This document shows positions 24,794 through 35,061 of a stretch of DNA of 64,000 nucleotides, piece after piece; within the stretch, counting starts at the first letter, position 1, and each line of letters begins with the position of its first letter. Both the position numbers and the translations under genes were made by a program. The notes under the pieces are model-generated. The model worked only from the letters and a program-made list of their open reading frames with translations, did no database searches and was not told the origin of the DNA. The stretch lies in NCBI RefSeq assembly GCF_000317695.1, contig NC_019771.1:3290001-3354000 (forward strand). The letters run 5' to 3'. The DNA comes from Anabaena cylindrica PCC 7122 (GTDB lineage: Bacteria; Cyanobacteriota; Cyanobacteriia; Cyanobacteriales; Nostocaceae).

Positions 24794-27184
24794 TTAATTG
24801 CCCAGTTGCCTGCGTGCTGCTGCTAAAATTAACCGATGTTCTGCACGAGCGATCGCATTATATGTCCTTTCCACCGCTTCTGGTTCCACTGAAATAGAAG
24901 TAATTCCCCATTCCACCAACTTATCAATAATCTCTGGATACAGTGCTGGTGCTTGTCCGCAGATTGAACAAGGAATCCCCCCAGCTTTGGCTGTTTTAAT
25001 TAATTGAGCGATCGCACCCATAACAGCAGGATGACGCTCATCGAATATGTTTGCTAGTTCTCCTTGCTCTCTATCCACCCCTAAAATTAATTGCGTGAGG
25101 TCATTTGTGCCAATAGAAATACCTGCCGCACCCGCTTTAATATATTCTGGCAATAAAAACAGCACACTTGGTACTTCTGCCATTATCCATAATTGAAAAG
25201 AGGAATTCTGCGTTAACCCAGCTTGCTCAACTTTATGCCGACAAAATACAAATTCTTCCACAGTCCGCACAAAAGGCAACATCAAATTTATATTACTATA
25301 ACCACTTTTTTGTACAGCCGTCAAAGCCTTTAATTCTAATTCAAAAATTGCGGGATTGCGTACATAACTTAAAGTCCCATGTTCACCCAACATTGATTGT
25401 GATGAAGATTGTTTATTATCACTTAATGAAGGTAAATCTTGGGTTCTCCAATCCAAAGACCGATATAAAATCGGACGTGGTGCAAAAGCCCGCGCAAATT
25501 TTTTAATCTGCTCAGATAAAGTTTCTAATAATTCTGTTTGTCTGCCACCCAAAAGCCAAGCATGAGGATTTTGCCCCTCCAAAATATTCAACACCATCAA
25601 TTCTGAACGTAACAATCCCACACCATCTACAGGTAAATTTTGGACTTTTTCAATCAGGCTAGGCTGACTGAGATTAACTAATAGTTGGGTAGCAATCATG
25701 GGTAAGTGTTTAGCATTGCTAAATCCGTACTGAGACTGTTCTGACTTATCATTCTGTGGTGCGGTGGTGTTTTTGTATAATGAAATTTTCTCGCCATCTC
25801 CCCATATCCCCACCTCACCATCAAAAACTTTATCACCTTCTGCTCTGCTACGATAAACCTCTCCTCTCTCACCATCAAGTAATATTAGTTCACCAGTTTG
25901 AATCAGGTTGGTAGCATTGGTGGCGTTAACTACAGCCGGAATACCCAATTCTCTAGACAAAATCGCCCCATGACTGGTTAATCCCCCTCTTTCTGTAATA
26001 ATTCCCACCACTTCATGTAATAAAGGCAACCAATCAGGAGTGATTGCTGGTGCAATTACAATCACGCCCTTGGGGATTTGTGCTGGTTTGGGTTGGGAAC
26101 TCACAATCACATAAGCATTAGCCTTCACACGTCCCCTCGCAGCCCCTATGCCTTTGAGGAAGTGTAAGCTGGGAATTACAGATGGAGGGTTACTAACTTG
26201 AGTGATGTAGAGTTTGGGGTCTGAAGTTGCGTCGGTAATTGTCCACTTCATTGTTAACTTTGCACCTAGTTCACTCACTAGTTGATTGCCTAAAATAATT
26301 ACTTGTTGTAAGTGATTTTCTGATAAAGCATACTGTTTTTGTTGATACTCACTCAGTAGGGAGACAAGCAAACAATTGTTATCTGTTATTGATGTCGATC
26401 TAGATAGGGATTCCTCAGTAGTTACAGATGTAGGATCATGAAGATGATAAGCGAGAATTTTATTTCCCAATTGTTGTTCTTTGACAACTCCTGTTTTTTC
26501 GTGGATATAGTGAACATCTGGTAATACTTCACCATTGGTAATTGCTACTCCTAATCCACAAGTGGCCTCAATTTCTGAGCTTAAGGCGTTAGCGTTGAAT
26601 AAACCGGAAGCGATCGCATTTTCAACTGGTTGTACCAACACCGCTAAATTAATTTTTTGTAAATTAATACCTACACTCTGCCAATATAGTAGGCTTCTGG
26701 CACGAAACAACTGACTCCACACAGCCTTTAATGCTTGAGCGATCGCTTCTTCATCACATAAACAAAACACCGAATCCAGCAAGCCAGAAATATTGCCCAC
26801 CGTTTGGGTAACAGATGATACTGCTAATGTTGGACGCAAAATTAAACATTTTTTTTCCCACATTCTCGCAGCCTCAAAAATCTTACTCACCCAATGCTGT
26901 GGCACATGAGCCGAAATAATTTCCTCCCGCAAGCGGCCAGCCACCTGTTGAAGTTGTTGCCAATTAGCTACATCCAAATGCAGGGAAGAATAGGGCAAAT
27001 CAGCCACTAAAGACTCTGAACTATTGAGGGTTTCTAGAAATTGCCGCCAAACATCTGCCGAAACCACAAAACCAGGCATTACTGGATAGCCCCGTTGCAT
27101 AATTCTGCTCAAATAAAACGCTTTATCACCAACTTTGGCGCGGTCTTGTAATTTAATTTGGTCAAGCCAGTAGAGTTGTTCCAC
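24794..27184 (-). CDS. PEP-synthase/PPDK-family protein with altered ATP-binding domain
   Basis: The 796-residue protein is laid out like phosphoenolpyruvate synthase. A phosphohistidine domain has H405 in GGLTSHGAILSRELGIPAV, and a C-terminal PEP/pyruvate barrel has LRSELMVL, the VPSVLFLLPEYI block, GTNDLTQLILGVDRE and SICGQAPALYPE with the catalytic Cys. The N-terminal ATP-grasp part keeps KVGDKAFYLSRI but reads LRPTLAVSSVTQ where active enzymes have VRSSATAEDLP, so normal ATP use is doubtful. It may have become a regulator or a phospho-carrier enzyme. Translation starts with GTG. It converges with the aminotransferase gene. Confidence 0.8.
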   Translation of the reverse strand: MEQLYWLDQIKLQDRAKVGDKAFYLSRIMQRGYPVMPGFVVSADVWRQFLETLNSSESLVADLPYSSLHLDVANWQQLQQVAGRLREEIISAHVPQHWVSKIFEAARMWEKKCLILRPTLAVSSVTQTVGNISGLLDSVFCLCDEEAIAQALKAVWSQLFRARSLLYWQSVGINLQKINLAVLVQPVENAIASGLFNANALSSEIEATCGLGVAITNGEVLPDVHYIHEKTGVVKEQQLGNKILAYHLHDPTSVTTEESLSRSTSITDNNCLLVSLLSEYQQKQYALSENHLQQVIILGNQLVSELGAKLTMKWTITDATSDPKLYITQVSNPPSVIPSLHFLKGIGAARGRVKANAYVIVSSQPKPAQIPKGVIVIAPAITPDWLPLLHEVVGIITERGGLTSHGAILSRELGIPAVVNATNATNLIQTGELILLDGERGEVYRSRAEGDKVFDGEVGIWGDGEKISLYKNTTAPQNDKSEQSQYGFSNAKHLPMIATQLLVNLSQPSLIEKVQNLPVDGVGLLRSELMVLNILEGQNPHAWLLGGRQTELLETLSEQIKKFARAFAPRPILYRSLDWRTQDLPSLSDNKQSSSQSMLGEHGTLSYVRNPAIFELELKALTAVQKSGYSNINLMLPFVRTVEEFVFCRHKVEQAGLTQNSSFQLWIMAEVPSVLFLLPEYIKAGAAGISIGTNDLTQLILGVDREQGELANIFDERHPAVMGAIAQLIKTAKAGGIPCSICGQAPALYPEIIDKLVEWGITSISVEPEAVERTYNAIARAEHRLILAAARRQLGN

Positions 27185-27327
27185 TCAATTATTTAGGTAT
27201 CAGTTGTGGAGTTGCAATTATTATTATCCACCGATGAGTAGCCGTTTCACCCACCAAATAAGCGATCGCAAAAATTTCTTACTCCTTTAATTACGTTGTC
27301 AAGTACTCAATTTAGTTTAAAGTAGTT

Positions 27328-27813
27328 ATGGTATTATTTATACAACAGACATTATTGACAACCTCTTACTACATTGCCAGCAATGATTGGGTAAATATCT
27401 CCTTTCGGCTATGTTTTGCATTGTTGATGGGTGGAATGATTGGCTTGGAACGTCAACGGAGAGACAAACCAGCCGGTTTACGAACTCATATGTTAGTGAC
27501 TTTGGGTTCAGCTATATTTACTATTATTGCTATCCAAATAGGTGGAAAAGAAATAAATCCTGATGCTCTCAGTCGTGTTATTCAAGGTATTGCAGCTGGA
27601 GTGGGCTTTCTCGGTACGGGAGAAATTTTGCGTTCATCTTCTCAACAACCTAAATTAGCAGAAATTCATGGACTTACTTCTGCGGCAGCTATATGGGTTT
27701 CAGCATCTTTAGGCATTGCTTCTGGGTGTGGTTTATGGCAGCTAGGATTAATTGGTACTGTGTTGACAGTTGTGGTTCTCAATCTTGTTAAAAAAGTAGA
27801 AAAATCTCATTAG
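27328..27813 (+). CDS. MgtC/SapB family membrane protein
   Basis: The 161-residue protein has about four to five hydrophobic spans and family landmarks GGMIGLERQRRDKPAGLRTHMLV, GVGFLGTGEI and HGLTSAAAIWVSASLGIASG. MgtC/SapB proteins are inner-membrane proteins connected with Mg2+ limitation and control of ATP synthase; the role in cyanobacteria is not settled. It diverges from the PEP-synthase-like gene across about 140 bases. Confidence 0.88.
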   Translation: MVLFIQQTLLTTSYYIASNDWVNISFRLCFALLMGGMIGLERQRRDKPAGLRTHMLVTLGSAIFTIIAIQIGGKEINPDALSRVIQGIAAGVGFLGTGEILRSSSQQPKLAEIHGLTSAAAIWVSASLGIASGCGLWQLGLIGTVLTVVVLNLVKKVEKSH

Positions 27814-28042
27814 TCAAATGTAATAATTCAGGAGTCAGGAGACGCTACGCAGACCTGCGGTTCAGAATGCTTATGACATGAAGAATCGAGAGAAGTGAGA
27901 TTTTATCAAAATCATCAAAGTTGACTAAAAAAGCTTTATTCTCCTGACTTTTGTATTTTCTATCCTGAATACTGACAGTAAAACAATTTTAGGTTTTGAA
28001 TCGATCCAAAAGATAAATATGGAAGATTAGATAATTAATGAA

Positions 28043-28471
28043 CTATTGGTTATTTGTAAAAGTAAACAATGTCAGTGCCTTGGCAAAAATTTCTTCATCT
28101 GCTCTTGTCTGAAGAATTGATTTTACTATATTAATAAATTCAATATCAGATACATCATCGTTGTTTATAGTTTTACTAGCCGCATAGAAATTAACATCAT
28201 CAACAGATAATTCATTGGTAATACCTGTTTGTAATTTAGTATTATCAATATGCCAGGAAAGCGATTTACCACGTAATGTAAATTGAAACCAGATAATTTG
28301 CTCATTTTTTAACTCCAAAAAAATATCAAAATAAGGTTCTCCTCCTTGTAACCAAATTTTTACTGTATTTTCTTGTTGACATGGTTTCAGTAGCTTTGGT
28401 TCAATAGCTCTCAATGATGCACCTAATGATGCAATTTCGTTTTTATCTACATTATAATTTCTGTGATTCAT
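28043..28471 (-). CDS. Uncharacterised protein
   Basis: The protein has 142 residues from the ATG at 28471 (MNHRNYNVDKNE...). The same frame stays open upstream to 28678, but that part is AT-rich and hydrophobic without protein-like order, so I prefer the inner start. The chain has a WLQGGEPYFDIFLELK strand pattern and an IIWFQFTLRGKSLSWH block, suggesting a small alpha/beta fold. There is no signal peptide or membrane span, and I do not recognise the family. It lies alone upstream of an array of TGACTCC repeats. Confidence 0.5.
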   Translation of the reverse strand: MNHRNYNVDKNEIASLGASLRAIEPKLLKPCQQENTVKIWLQGGEPYFDIFLELKNEQIIWFQFTLRGKSLSWHIDNTKLQTGITNELSVDDVNFYAASKTINNDDVSDIEFINIVKSILQTRADEEIFAKALTLFTFTNNQ

Positions 28472-28786
<315 letters not shown>

Positions 28787-29908
28787 TTACGCCGACTCAC
28801 TTATCTCTCCTGCTTGCACGAAGAGAATTTGCGAATATTTTAACCACTGAGAGTCAAAAGAACCCAAATGAGTAGTAGTAATTAATGTTTGAAAACGGTC
28901 TTGAATGGCATCAAGCAATTGATTTTGGCGTGATGGGTCTAATTCTGCTAAGACATCATCTAGTAAAAGTAAAGGAGGCTCTTGGACGACTTCTTCAATT
29001 AATTGTAATTCTGCTAATTTTAAAGCCAGAACCAGTGTTCGTTGCTGACCTTGGGAGCCATATTGGCGAGCAGGTGTTTGGTTAATAATTAATTCTACTT
29101 CATCACGGTGCGGTCCGACTAAAGTAGTACCTCGGTGCAATTCAACCACAGAACGCTGTTGAATTTTGGCTAAAAAAGCTTGTTGGACTGCTTCGGCATG
29201 ATTGTTTTCGAGAGGGACATTAGGCGCATAGTTGATTTGCAAAAATTCTGTGCTTCCGCTAATACTAGTGTGCCATGCAGCCGCGATGGGTGCTAATTTT
29301 TGGATAGCTCTTTCCCTTCTGATAATTACCCTTGTTCCTGTGGTAACTAACTGTGCATCCCAAATTGCTAATTCTGATTGTAGCGATTTAACAGGTTTGT
29401 CTATCTGACGTTTTAAAAAAGCATTGCGTTGACGTAAGACCTGATTATATTGCTGCAAAATGTGAGCATAAACTGGTTCGAGTTGAATTAAGAGTGTATC
29501 TAACCAATTACGGCGACTTTCGGGGCTACCGCGTACTAGTTCTAAATCTAAGCTGGAAAACTCAACTGCATTGATAACACCAAGAAAGTCCATTTGTCGG
29601 CGGAATATTTCGCCATTAATAGCGACACTGCGACGAGCATGACGGCGGAGGGTGAGGGTTAATTCACTGATACCTGCGGCTCGTTCTAGGGTGGCGTTGA
29701 TTTGGGCTACAGCTTCCCCATCCCTAATTAAATCACGATCGCGTGCCATCCGATGCGATCGCAATGTGGCTAACAACTCCACTGCCTCCAACAAATTCGA
29801 TTTTCCCTGAGCATTATTACCCACCAAAATTGTTTTGGCAGCATTAAACTCAACTTTTTGGTCTTGATAATTGCGAAACTGTCGGAGGTGTAGGGTTTTG
29901 AGGTACAT
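28787..29908 (-). CDS. recF: DNA replication and repair protein RecF
   Basis: RecF is an SMC-like ATPase that loads RecA at gaps and stalled forks. The 373-residue protein starts at the ATG at 29908 (MYLKTLHLRQFRNY). It shows Walker A GNNAQGKSN, the ABC-like signature region QYGSQGQQRTLVLALKLAEL, and Walker B LLLLDDVLAELD. The frame continues 27 codons upstream, but that part is a translated GCAGGGTG repeat and is not RecF-like. The gene lies downstream of the P-type ATPase on the same strand. Confidence 0.95.
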   Translation of the reverse strand: MYLKTLHLRQFRNYQDQKVEFNAAKTILVGNNAQGKSNLLEAVELLATLRSHRMARDRDLIRDGEAVAQINATLERAAGISELTLTLRRHARRSVAINGEIFRRQMDFLGVINAVEFSSLDLELVRGSPESRRNWLDTLLIQLEPVYAHILQQYNQVLRQRNAFLKRQIDKPVKSLQSELAIWDAQLVTTGTRVIIRRERAIQKLAPIAAAWHTSISGSTEFLQINYAPNVPLENNHAEAVQQAFLAKIQQRSVVELHRGTTLVGPHRDEVELIINQTPARQYGSQGQQRTLVLALKLAELQLIEEVVQEPPLLLLDDVLAELDPSRQNQLLDAIQDRFQTLITTTHLGSFDSQWLKYSQILFVQAGEISESA

Positions 29909-29916
29909 GGAATTGG

Positions 29917-29954
29917 AGGCAGGGTGCAGGGTGCGGAGGGCAGGGGGTAGGGGA
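29917..29954. repeat. G-rich tandem repeat at the recF start
   Basis: GGCAGGGTGCAGGGTGCGGAGG-type heptamers form a short imperfect array just upstream of the recF ATG, opening a false N-terminal extension. Confidence 0.65.
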
Positions 29955-29993
29955 AATATAAATCTTTGTCTTCCCCAACTCCTGAACACTTCA

Positions 29994-32852
29994 TCAAACA
30001 GTCTTTTTACCTATCAAGCGGAAAAATATTTTTTCTCCTTCAATCCAGACAAACATTAAGGCACTGAAACCGATACAAATTCCTAATTCCGAGAGACTTA
30101 ATTCATGAGTACCAAAGAAAGCTCGCAGGGGTGGAACGTAAATTAACATCAATTGCAAAATCGTTGTCACAATTACAGATCCCAGTACAAAGAGATTAGA
30201 AAAGGGATTCATTTCAATTGTGAGTTGGTTGTTAGAACGAATTGCGATCGCATGACCCATTTGGGCAATACACAGAGTAGTAAATACCATTGTCTTCCAA
30301 GTATCAGGATTACCCGGATACCCTGCTGCATGGGTGTAATTATAAGCCCACGACATCAAAGCAATAGAAATGATCGCAAATACAATCCCAATCCGAACCA
30401 TATAAGCACCTAACCCTCTAGCGAAAATACTTTCGCGGGGACTAAAAGGTGGGCGCTGCATGACATCTGGTTCTGGGGGTTCTACAGCTAATGCCAAAGC
30501 AGGTAAACCATCCGTTACCAAGTTCATCCAGAGAATTTGCAACGGTGTGAGAGGAACACCTCCTAAGCCCATTAGAGGTGCAGCCGCAATGGTGAGAACT
30601 TCGCCAATATTACTACCCAAAATGTATTTAATAAAACGGCGAATGTTGGTGTAAACAACTCTACCTTCTTTGGTAGCGGCAACTATGGTGGCAAAGTTGT
30701 CATCTAGTAATACCATATCACTGGCTTCTTTGCTGACATCTGTACCTGTAATACCCATGGCGATGCCGATATCGGCTTGTTTGAGGGCGGGGGCATCGTT
30801 GACACCATCTCCTGTCATAGCCACAAATCGACCACGCCGTTGCAGTGCTTGGACGATTCTCAGTTTGTGTTCTGGAGAAACTCTGGCGTAAATACTGACT
30901 AAATCAACTTGTTCTTCTAGTTCTTGGTCAGTCATGCGTTGCAATTCTTGACCGGTGAGAACTCTAGCATCGGCATCAGCTATTCCTAAATCTAAAGCGA
31001 TCGCTCGTGCTGTTAATTGGTGGTCGCCGGTAATCATAATGGGGCGAATCCCCGCTTGGCGACACTCTGCCACAGATGCCCTTACTTCCGGGCGTGGCGC
31101 GTCTAACATTCCCACTAAGCCCAACCATACCAAACCGTTTTCAGATGTGTCCTCTGAGGCTTCTGGAGGCACTTCTGACAGAGGTTTGTAGGCAAAACCT
31201 AATACTCTTAAACCTTGACTCGCCATTTGGTCATTTGCTGCCAAAATTTGAGTGCGTTGTTCTTCGTTAATGGGAGTTGAGGTATCGCCCACATAAATTT
31301 CCGTACAACGTGCCAAGGTTAATTCTGGGGAACCCTTAGTAAACATTAAATATTGTTCAGATTCTAAGAATCCAGCAATTACTGGGTCAACCCCATTCAT
31401 CGCCGGTTCGCCTGTGGCAACTGCTTCTGCTTGACAAATTACACTCATACGTTTCCGTTCTGAAGAAAAGGGAAACTCAGATACACGGGGTAATTTACTT
31501 TGCCACTGGTCTTTTTCAATGCCAGCTTTTCCTGCCAATGTTACCAAAGCGCCTTCTGTGGGGTCGCCCAAAATAGCCCATACGCCGGCTTCTTTTTGCA
31601 GCACCGAGTCATTACACACAGCACAAGCAACAAGCAAAGCCGATATTTCTGGATTTTCATCTAGATCAATTTTTTGTCCATCTAACTGAAAATCTCCTTC
31701 AGGAGTATAACCTTCTCCCGTTACCCGGAAAGCTTTTTGATTGGTATAAACTGACTGCACCACCATTTTGTTTTGAGTCAAAGTCCCGGTTTTATCGGAA
31801 CAAATGGTAGTGACAGAACCTAATGTTTCTACCGCTGGGAGTTTGCGAATCAAGGCATGGTGGCGTACCATGCGCTGAGTTCCCAGGGCTAAGGTAACGG
31901 TAATTACGGCAGGTAAACCTTCAGGAACTACAGCCACAGCCATACTCAGGGAAACTTCTAGCAAATCTTGTAAGTTGCTAAAACCTCTGGCTTGGATAAT
32001 ACCACCGACTACGACAATTGCTACGAGGATCAAAGAACCTGATACCAGCACATTACCCAATTGAGTCATGCGCTGCTGTAGGGGCGTGGGTTCACTGTCC
32101 ACCGACTGCAACATAGTGGCAATTTTGCCCAGTTCCGTTGTCATGCCAGTGTTGGTAACAAGAACTTTAGCCCGTCCTTGGACTACTTCGGTTCCTTGAA
32201 AAACTAAATTAATGCGATCGCCTAAAGCCGCATCTTCTGGTAATGTGAGAACTGCCTGCTTATTTACAGCTTCAGCTTCACCCGTCAGTGCCGACTCCCG
32301 CACTTGTAAGTTTGACTGTTCTATTAAGCGTCCATCAGCGGATATTTGCACACCAGCTTCTAGCAACATCACATCCCCAGGTACTAATTCTTTCCCTGCT
32401 ACATCAGCCAGCTTACCGTTACGGATAATGCGGACTGAGGGAGAGGACAGTTTTTTCAGGGCTGCTAAGGCTTTTTCAGCACGGCTTTCTTGCACATAAC
32501 CCAAAATACCATTGAGGACAACAATCGCCATAATCGCAATTGTGTCTTTGAATGGCACCTCACCAACTTTTAATGTCCCTTGTCGCAACGCCCAGAAATC
32601 TAAAAAACCAGAAATGAGAGCTACACCAATCAGCATTAACAACATGATGTTTGTAAACTGATCTAGTAGAATCTGCCAAGGGCTACGGCCACCATGTTCT
32701 TCTAGTTCATTGGTTCCGTATTTTTGCAAACGTTGTTCAACTTCTTGAGGTGTTAAGCCACGGTCTGCGTTACTATCAAGCAGGTCTAAAGCTTTATCAA
32801 CCTCCAAACTATGCCAAACTACGGCACCTTCAGGTAAAGAATGAGCAGACAT
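29994..32852 (-). CDS. P2A-type cation-transporting ATPase (PacL/SERCA-like)
   Basis: The protein has 952 residues from the ATG at 32852; a GTG four codons upstream is also in frame. It has the N-terminal cation-ATPase domain, the TGEAEAVNK actuator loop, and the membrane-helix-4 motif VVPEGLPAV. The phosphorylation site is D353 in CSDKTGTLTQNK, and further motifs are KGSPE, ITGDHQLTARAIA and MTGDGVNDAPALKQADIGIAMG. The PEGLP motif and overall length fit calcium-type P2A pumps such as PacL; transport of Mn2+ or another cation cannot be excluded. It pumps ions out of the cytoplasm using ATP. It lies immediately upstream of recF on the same strand. Confidence 0.88.
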   Translation of the reverse strand: MSAHSLPEGAVVWHSLEVDKALDLLDSNADRGLTPQEVEQRLQKYGTNELEEHGGRSPWQILLDQFTNIMLLMLIGVALISGFLDFWALRQGTLKVGEVPFKDTIAIMAIVVLNGILGYVQESRAEKALAALKKLSSPSVRIIRNGKLADVAGKELVPGDVMLLEAGVQISADGRLIEQSNLQVRESALTGEAEAVNKQAVLTLPEDAALGDRINLVFQGTEVVQGRAKVLVTNTGMTTELGKIATMLQSVDSEPTPLQQRMTQLGNVLVSGSLILVAIVVVGGIIQARGFSNLQDLLEVSLSMAVAVVPEGLPAVITVTLALGTQRMVRHHALIRKLPAVETLGSVTTICSDKTGTLTQNKMVVQSVYTNQKAFRVTGEGYTPEGDFQLDGQKIDLDENPEISALLVACAVCNDSVLQKEAGVWAILGDPTEGALVTLAGKAGIEKDQWQSKLPRVSEFPFSSERKRMSVICQAEAVATGEPAMNGVDPVIAGFLESEQYLMFTKGSPELTLARCTEIYVGDTSTPINEEQRTQILAANDQMASQGLRVLGFAYKPLSEVPPEASEDTSENGLVWLGLVGMLDAPRPEVRASVAECRQAGIRPIMITGDHQLTARAIALDLGIADADARVLTGQELQRMTDQELEEQVDLVSIYARVSPEHKLRIVQALQRRGRFVAMTGDGVNDAPALKQADIGIAMGITGTDVSKEASDMVLLDDNFATIVAATKEGRVVYTNIRRFIKYILGSNIGEVLTIAAAPLMGLGGVPLTPLQILWMNLVTDGLPALALAVEPPEPDVMQRPPFSPRESIFARGLGAYMVRIGIVFAIISIALMSWAYNYTHAAGYPGNPDTWKTMVFTTLCIAQMGHAIAIRSNNQLTIEMNPFSNLFVLGSVIVTTILQLMLIYVPPLRAFFGTHELSLSELGICIGFSALMFVWIEGEKIFFRLIGKKTV

Positions 32853-32931
32853 CGTGTAAGTCACAGGAAATGGTTACAAAATTCGATCATAATTGAGTGG
32901 TGGCAGGAAAACCATCAACTCAAGTTACTTT

Positions 32932-33049
32932 GGGACTGGGGTTTGGAAACTAGGGACTGGGAACTGGGGACTGGGAGATGGGGACTGGGGAGGTTAACAA
33001 CCCAATTACTAATTACTAATTGCCAATTACCAATTACCAATTACCAATA
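32932..33049. repeat. Mixed heptamer repeats (GGGGACT, AATTACC/AATTACT)
   Basis: GGGACTGG-type units, then CCAATTA units, fill the divergent gap between the P-type ATPase and the transglutaminase gene and end eight bases before its ATG. Confidence 0.85.
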
Positions 33050-33056
33050 AAATAAT

Positions 33057-34727
33057 ATGAGTTCTGCACTCCCTAGTTTTACTGTTAGCCAGATGTTTGG
33101 GCAAAGAACAATCCGACCGCTTACTGCTGCCAGCCTATGTGGTATTGCTTTCATCAAAGATAGACTTATCGCTATCGACACCATCAAAGGGCATCTACTG
33201 GAGATTGACCTTAACTCCGATAACAGCACCATTATTAATCCCCACCAAGTCAAAGAATTTAACGAAGTCACTGGTTTAGCAGTGTGGGAAGATACGCTAT
33301 GGGTCAGCCGTGGTAATAGTGTTTATTTATGTAAACTCTCTTCTTTAGGTTTGGAGCATTTTGTTACTTTACCTTATTCTGCTGACGGTGTTGCTGTGTG
33401 GGAATCAACAGTTTATGTCAGCTGTCATCGACTTGGCTATATTCTGGTTTTTGACCTCGATACACGCAAAGAAATTACCAGATTTTATGCCCCTGGTGTT
33501 GGTATAGAAAATTTGGCAGTTACCCAGGAAACGCTTTGGGTTTGCGATCGCACAGAACAAACAGTTTACTTCATAGACAGGGCAACTGGAGAAATTCAAT
33601 TCAGTGTTCTCACTCCCTTTGCATCTCCTACAGGCATAGCAGTTCATAAAAATTCCGATACAAATCAGGAAAAGATTTACATCGCTTATGCCAATGAAGA
33701 GCCTTATATTCGAGATAACCCCAACGCCGAACCCAATCACGAGCTAACCTATCGGGATGTTACCTTCATTCACCCCCTCCATTATCATTACGAACCCAAT
33801 CAGCGTTACGCCCTTTCCAATGGTTATCTCATAGAAATGTCCTACGTGGAAGAAATTTCTCCCCTAGATGAAGTTTATTTACCCAATGTAGAATGGCGTA
33901 TTGCCCTACCATCAGAAACTGAACGTCAAAAAGTCAAACAAGTTGAAGCAGTTGGTTTACCCTTCACAGAAGAAATTATTGATGGTCAACGGGTCGCAGT
34001 CTTTAAGTTTGATTCCCTTACCCCTGGTGAACGTCACATATTTGGCTGGAAAGCACTTTTGGAAGTTCGAGGAATTAAATATCGCATCACACCAAAAGAT
34101 GTAGAAGAAGTGTCTGAATTGACATCAGAATTACAAAGTCGCTATTTGGTTGATGATGATGATTTAGCAATGGATACGGCTATTGTTCGCCGTGCAGCCC
34201 GTGAAGCAGTCGGTTCAGAAACCAATGTGTTACGGAAAATGTACAATATCCGTAATTATGTATATGATGAGTTATCTTATGGCATTAAACCACACATCGA
34301 CACGCCAGATATAGTTTTAGAACGGGGTATTGGCTCCTGTGGCGAATATGTAGGTGTGCTATTAGCTTTGTGCCGTTTGAATGGCGTTCCCTGCCGAACT
34401 GTAGGTAGATATAAATGCCCCCCTTATGGTGAACAACAGGGAGTTCCACTGCAACCTGATTTTAATCATGTCTGGCTAGAATTCTACATCCCTAATTTTG
34501 GTTGGGTGCCAATGGAATCCAATCCTGATGATACAGGCGAAGGTGGGCCTTATCCTACACGCTTTTTTATGGGATTATGCTGGTATCATATTGAAATTGG
34601 CAAAGGTGTTACTTTTGAAACTTTGATCAGTAACGGTCAGCGGTTAACTAAAGAAGAGACATCCATTGGCGATTTGGCTATTAACCATATTCGGTTTACA
34701 ATTCTTAAAGAATTGCCGCCTTTCTAA
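33057..34727 (+). CDS. Beta-propeller plus transglutaminase-core protein
   Basis: The 556-residue protein has an N-terminal half (about 20-215) of propeller-like repeats (ITGLAVWEDTLWV, DGVAVWESTVYVS, ENLAVTQETLWVCD, PTGIAVHKNS). A middle beta-rich domain follows, then a transglutaminase core near 385-500. Candidate catalytic residues are C428 (GSCGEY) and H471 (FNHVWLEF); the third position, usually Asp, seems to be E487 in VPMESNPDD. Such cores act as cysteine peptidases or transamidases. There is no signal peptide, so it is probably cytoplasmic. It does not belong to an evident operon. Catalysis is inferred, and the substrate is unknown. Confidence 0.75.
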   Translation: MSSALPSFTVSQMFGQRTIRPLTAASLCGIAFIKDRLIAIDTIKGHLLEIDLNSDNSTIINPHQVKEFNEVTGLAVWEDTLWVSRGNSVYLCKLSSLGLEHFVTLPYSADGVAVWESTVYVSCHRLGYILVFDLDTRKEITRFYAPGVGIENLAVTQETLWVCDRTEQTVYFIDRATGEIQFSVLTPFASPTGIAVHKNSDTNQEKIYIAYANEEPYIRDNPNAEPNHELTYRDVTFIHPLHYHYEPNQRYALSNGYLIEMSYVEEISPLDEVYLPNVEWRIALPSETERQKVKQVEAVGLPFTEEIIDGQRVAVFKFDSLTPGERHIFGWKALLEVRGIKYRITPKDVEEVSELTSELQSRYLVDDDDLAMDTAIVRRAAREAVGSETNVLRKMYNIRNYVYDELSYGIKPHIDTPDIVLERGIGSCGEYVGVLLALCRLNGVPCRTVGRYKCPPYGEQQGVPLQPDFNHVWLEFYIPNFGWVPMESNPDDTGEGGPYPTRFFMGLCWYHIEIGKGVTFETLISNGQRLTKEETSIGDLAINHIRFTILKELPPF

Positions 34728-35061
34728 TTCGGAAATTAGCAACTGGGAACTTGTAGTTAGCAATGGGGTATTAGGTAGAAGCATTTTTTAGTGCATTTAC
34801 CCGAAATTTGCCCTTTGCTGCAAGTTTCTTGCCTTACTTAATCAAAAGTTTACCCTTGTACAGCGAAAATTTATGTTCCCTTTAATAAAAAACTCAGTAA
34901 TTTTTCGGAATCGGTAGTAAGCTGTTAATATGTCAATATTCAATAGAAATATGGAGTTAAAAATAGTCAAAATATTTGAAAACCCGAATTTCTGCGGTTG
35001 ACATACCCAACTTTAAATATGAGAAATAACATATAAGTAAGTTTGTAAACGGTAATAACAG
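34728..35061. other. Gene-free AT-rich stretch
   Basis: This is the leader of the following GTG-started gene. It contains AT-rich runs and no clear ORF, repeat array or strong hairpin. Promoters presumably lie here, but I could not pick one out. Confidence 0.4.

Noticed and set aside
30460..31270. Several + strand frames opposite the P-type ATPase
   Set aside because: Antisense shadows of a well-conserved ATPase; no start signals or family features.
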